Of a stretch of 8,706 bases of DNA, positions 6,371 through 8,706 are shown piece after piece (the first letter of the stretch is position 1; each line of letters opens with the position of its first letter). Below the pieces are notes generated by a model that worked only from the letters and a program-made list of their open reading frames with translations, did not search any database and was not told where the DNA came from. Source of the DNA: Acetobacteraceae bacterium (GTDB lineage: Bacteria > Pseudomonadota > Alphaproteobacteria > Acetobacterales > Acetobacteraceae); the NCBI GenBank assembly GCA_003133265.1, contig PKWQ01000096.1:1-8706 (forward strand). Reading direction: 5' to 3'. Made by a program: the position numbers and the translations under genes.

Positions 6371-6382
6371 TATATCGATCCA
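6371..6382. promoter_or_regulatory. Second site resembling the LacI-gene palindrome, before the permease gene
   Basis: TATATCGATCCA matches TAGATCGATCTA (1671-1682) at 10 of 12 positions and keeps the central ATCGAT palindrome. It lies 44 bases upstream of the permease GTG at 6427, in the only sizeable gap of the importer operon. It may mark an internal regulated promoter or a secondary operator; chance occurrence is possible because GATCGA-like words also appear in coding sequence here. Confidence 0.25.
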
Positions 6383-6426
6383 GCGGTGCAAGCCGGCGAT
6401 AACCGACGAAGGGGAGCAATTCCGGA

Positions 6427-7137
6427 GTGTCGCGCTATATCCTGATACGCCTGCTCGCCGCCTGCGCAATGGCGCTGCTGGCTAGCCTTGTCGTGTTCTT
6501 GATTTCGAATGTCGTGCCTGGCGACCCGGTGCTGGCGCAACTTGGCGATATCGCGGCCAGCGACCCGGCGACCGTTGCGATGTGGCGGGCCAAGTGGGGT
6601 CTCGATCTCCCGATGTGGGACCGCTACGGGATTTTTTTGGTCGGGTTGGTGCATGGCGATCTCGGCATATCGATCGCGACGCGGCGGCCGGTGCTTCAGG
6701 ATATCGTGCAGTATGCTCCGGCGACCGTGGAACTGGCCACGGTTGCGTTTCTGCTGTCGATCGCCATTGGCATTCCGCTTGGCATCGCCGCGCCGGTGAG
6801 GCGCGATGGCTGGATCGATTCCGTGGCCCGCGCGATCTCGTTGCTAGGAGTTTCCGCGCCGACATTCTGGTTGGCCTTCATCATGCTTGCAATCTTCTAT
6901 GGCGGGCTTGAATGGGCGCCGGGACCGGGACGGATGGATCCGATCGCGTTCCCGCCGGATGGACTGACCGGGTTGTTCCTGGTCGACAGTCTCTGGCACG
7001 GCGACTGGGAGAGCTTCTGGGATAGCGCGGCGCATCTGGTGCTGCCGTCCATCGTGCTGGCAGCGGCAACCGTCGGACTGATCACCCGCACGACGCGTGC
7101 GGCCTTGCCTACGCCAACCTGCTGGCCGGCGCGGTGA
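6427..7137 (+). CDS. ABC transporter permease (DppB/OppB family), truncated N-terminal part
   Basis: The first importer permease. Residues 1-226 are a good DppB-class match: an N-terminal membrane helix (YILIRLL to FLISNVV, 4-30), the family motif VVPGDPV (29-35), HGDLGISI (76-83), membrane segments near 100-122 and 136-158 (SAPTFWLAFIML), and VLPSIVLAAATVGLITRTTRAA (205-226). After residue 226 the protein should continue into the cytoplasmic EAA loop (a DYVRTARAKG-like stretch). Instead it reads ten unrelated residues and stops. The C terminus of the same permease resumes in another frame at about 7101. Without the EAA loop and last helices the product cannot be a normal permease. The GTG start has AAGGGGAG ten bases upstream. 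It is probably a pseudogene unless the sequence is wrong. Confidence 0.85.
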   Translation: MSRYILIRLLAACAMALLASLVVFLISNVVPGDPVLAQLGDIAASDPATVAMWRAKWGLDLPMWDRYGIFLVGLVHGDLGISIATRRPVLQDIVQYAPATVELATVAFLLSIAIGIPLGIAAPVRRDGWIDSVARAISLLGVSAPTFWLAFIMLAIFYGGLEWAPGPGRMDPIAFPPDGLTGLFLVDSLWHGDWESFWDSAAHLVLPSIVLAAATVGLITRTTRAALPTPTCWPAR

Positions 7138-7313
7138 TGACCGAGACGGTATTCTCCTGGCCTGGGCTGGGTCGCTACACGTTCCGCTCGGCGGCGGCAC
7201 AGGACTTTCCAGCGATCATGGGAATAACACTAGTAGTGTCGGCGACGTATTTAATCGTGAACTTGCTGGTCGATCTGTCCTACGCCGCGCTCGACCCGCG
7301 GGTGCGACGGTGA
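7101..7313 (+). pseudogene. ABC transporter permease (DppB/OppB family), detached C-terminal remnant
   Basis: In the frame ending at TGA 7311-7313 the sequence reads GLAYANLLAGAVMTETVFSW, then PGLGRY, a membrane helix GITLVVSATYLIVNLLVDLS, and LDPRVRR. This is the conserved DppB-class C terminus (the usual form is GAVVTETVFSWPGLG and DPRIRY). It follows directly on TTRAA of the upstream frame, so about 40-45 residues, including the whole EAA loop, are missing and the frame is shifted. The missing stretch would be roughly 130 bases and is not a multiple of three. The TGA overlaps the GTG of the next permease (GTGA at 7310-7313), the original operon junction. No ribosome site of its own is apparent. 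Confidence 0.75.
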
Positions 7314-8182
7314 GCGTCACGGTCGCGATGACGCCGACTGTTCGGGGGCAACGTTCGCGCTGGCACCGGCGAGTACGGCGCTATGGTCTGGCCTGGGCGG
7401 GTGGCGCGGTGGTGATTGCCTGGGTGCTGGTCGCGTTGATTGCACCGTGGATCACGCCATATCCGCCGGACGCGGTGCATGTGAGACAACGACTGCTGCC
7501 GCCATCGGCAATGCATTGGTTGGGCACCGACGTGCTGGGACGAGACGTGTTCTCACGGTTGCTCTATGGCTCGCGGTTGTCGCTGTTGGCCGGGTTTTCG
7601 GTTGTCCTGCTGGGTGCTGCGATCGGTAGCACCGTCGGTATCGTTGCGGCGTGGGCTAAAGGTTTTTGGGACGAGGTGCTGATGCGGCTGACCGATCTGG
7701 TGCTGTGCTTTCCGCCGATTATCCTGGCACTGGCGATCGCGGCGGCGTTGGGCATCGGCACCACCAGCACCATTCTGGCGATGCTGGTGGTGTGGTGGCC
7801 GAAATTTGCGCGGCTGGGGCGCGCCCTCGCGCTGGTACAGCGCAGTCAGGAATATGTCGAGGCGGCAACGGTCCTTGGCCTCAAGCCGATCCGAATCCTT
7901 GCCCGCCACATCCTACCCAACACGCTTGGCCCCTTGGCGGTCCTGATCACGCTCGACCTCGGCAACGCCATACTGACCTTCGCCGGTCTGTCTTTTCTCG
8001 GTCTGGGTGTGGTTCCGCCGACCGCCGAGTGGGGATCGATGGTTGCGGAAGGGCGCGAGCTGGTGGAGCAATGGTGGGTTGCGGCGTTTCCGGGGTTCGC
8101 CATCCTCACCGTTGTCGTCGGTTTCAATTTCTGCGGCGACGGCCTGCGCGACTGGCTCGATCCGAAGACGCGCTCACGATGA
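7310..8182 (+). CDS. ABC transporter permease (DppC/OppC family)
   Basis: The second inner-membrane permease, 290 residues, normal for the DppC class. A short basic cytoplasmic N terminus (RSRWHRRVRRYG, 15-26) precedes the first membrane helix (about 29-49). HWLGTDVLGRDVFSRLLYG (69-87) is the conserved DppC segment. Further helices lie at about 91-115, 133-150, 153-168, 205-232 and 258-275. The EAA loop is intact at EYVEAATVLGLKPIRILARH (181-200) followed by ILPN, with the conserved Gly that fits the ATPase cleft. The protein ends with GDGLRDWLDP, typical of the class. GTG at 7310 is preferred because it overlaps the upstream permease stop and gives the usual N terminus; ATG 7328 is an alternative. 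Open frame extending upstream to 7097 is an artefact of the permease lesion. It overlaps the ATPase start (ATGA at 8179-8182). Confidence 0.9.
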   Translation: MSVTVAMTPTVRGQRSRWHRRVRRYGLAWAGGAVVIAWVLVALIAPWITPYPPDAVHVRQRLLPPSAMHWLGTDVLGRDVFSRLLYGSRLSLLAGFSVVLLGAAIGSTVGIVAAWAKGFWDEVLMRLTDLVLCFPPIILALAIAAALGIGTTSTILAMLVVWWPKFARLGRALALVQRSQEYVEAATVLGLKPIRILARHILPNTLGPLAVLITLDLGNAILTFAGLSFLGLGVVPPTAEWGSMVAEGRELVEQWWVAAFPGFAILTVVVGFNFCGDGLRDWLDPKTRSR

Positions 8183-8706
8183 GGGATGCCGAGATGGACG
8201 CGGCGTCGCCGGTTTGCGCCGATCCGACCGCCCTCGTGCAGCCGGTGCTGGAAGTCGAGGATTTGCGCACGGTGTTTCTCACCGATGCCGGCGCGGTACG
8301 TGCGGTGGACGGCGTATCATTTACCGTCGGCCCGGGTGAAACGCTTGGGATCGTCGGCGAAAGTGGATCGGGCAAGAGCGTGACCGCGCTGTCCGTGATG
8401 CGTCTGCTGGAGGGGCCGGCTCGTATCGTCGGTGGCTCGATCCGCTTCCAGGGTCGCGATGTGCTGGCGATGCGCCAGGAGGAGTTGCGCGACTGGCGTG
8501 GCAATCATGCCGGGATGGTCTTCCAGGATCCGATGACCGGGTTAAACCCGGTGCTGCGGATTCTACGCCAGGTCAGCGAGCACATGGTTTCGCATGGCCG
8601 GCAGACCAAGCCGGCAGCGCGGGTGCGCGCAATCGATTTGTTGCGCCGCATTGGCGTGGCAGCGCCCGAGCGTGCCGCGGAATCGTTTCCGCACCAGTTT
8701 TCCGGC
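8179..8706 (+). CDS. ABC transporter ATP-binding protein (DppD/OppD family), N-terminal part, runs off the window
   Basis: 176 codons of the cytoplasmic ATPase that powers the importer. The core begins with VLEVEDLRTVF; the Walker A motif is GESGSGKS (60-67), the Q-loop is MVFQDPMTGLNPV (113-125), and the window ends within the ABC signature region at PHQFSG (171-176, usually followed by GMRQR). The interval between Walker A and the Q-loop matches peptide-importer ATPases. Walker B, the switch His and any C-terminal oligopeptide-transporter extension are outside the window, as may be a second ATPase or an OppDF-type fusion. ATG 8179 overlaps the permease stop (ATGA); ATG 8194 is a credible alternative with GAGGGA seven bases upstream. 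Confidence 0.9.
   Translation, partial: MRDAEMDAASPVCADPTALVQPVLEVEDLRTVFLTDAGAVRAVDGVSFTVGPGETLGIVGESGSGKSVTALSVMRLLEGPARIVGGSIRFQGRDVLAMRQEELRDWRGNHAGMVFQDPMTGLNPVLRILRQVSEHMVSHGRQTKPAARVRAIDLLRRIGVAAPERAAESFPHQFSG

Noticed and set aside
6632..6638. Seven-T run in the first permease as a possible frameshift point
   Set aside because: The DppB frame reads correctly through it; the actual break is near 7101.
7097..7309. Upstream extension of the DppC-type permease frame
   Set aside because: The extra 71 residues are unlike any permease N terminus and overlap the C-terminal remnant of the first permease, which reads correctly in another frame. The GTG at 7310 gives a normal start.

Overview
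The window is GC-rich bacterial DNA, densely packed, with gene starts that overlap the preceding stop codon (ATGA or GTGA). Base composition and protein sequences point to a proteobacterium, most likely an alphaproteobacterium, but there is no marker gene to fix the taxon. It looks like a catabolic locus: oxidoreductases, a LacI-type regulator and a peptide/nickel-class (DppABCD/OppABCDF-like) ABC importer. No tRNA, rRNA, CRISPR array, insertion sequence or phage gene was seen, and no gene-free gap exceeds 300 bases. The largest gap is the 184-base divergent promoter region at 4510-4693.

Layout. (1) 1-1639, plus strand: the C-terminal end of one FAD-dependent oxidoreductase, followed after 24 bases by a complete second one of the fumarate reductase / 3-ketosteroid dehydrogenase superfamily. 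(2) 1694-2743, plus strand: a LacI-family repressor with a perfect 12-bp palindrome just before its start codon. (3) 2757-4509, minus strand, converging on the regulator: a Gfo/Idh/MocA-type dehydrogenase and a shikimate-dehydrogenase-like (AroE-like) protein, coupled by ATGA overlaps. The first is split into two reading frames by an apparent one-base deletion. The second lacks about two dozen residues in its cofactor-binding domain. (4) 4510-4693: shared divergent promoter region with operator candidates. (5) 4694-8706, plus strand: solute-binding protein, first permease (broken), second permease (intact), and the ATPase, which runs off the window at its ABC signature.

How they may work together (inference): the importer brings in a small organic compound. 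The flavoproteins, the AroE-like enzyme and the Gfo/Idh/MocA enzyme would carry out successive redox steps on it, and the LacI-type protein would sense it or a metabolite. An AroE-like enzyme beside ring-desaturating-type flavoproteins makes a hydroaromatic or cyclic polyol acid a reasonable guess for the substrate. It is only a guess.

The most striking features are the two lesions. The first permease has lost about 40-45 residues containing the cytoplasmic EAA loop that contacts the ATPase, together with a frame change. The Gfo/Idh/MocA gene carries its one-base break exactly where a single added G would restore a normal protein. Either this locus is decaying, or one or both lesions are sequence/assembly errors. 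A shared operator-like motif occurs before the regulator gene, before the binding-protein gene and before the permease gene.
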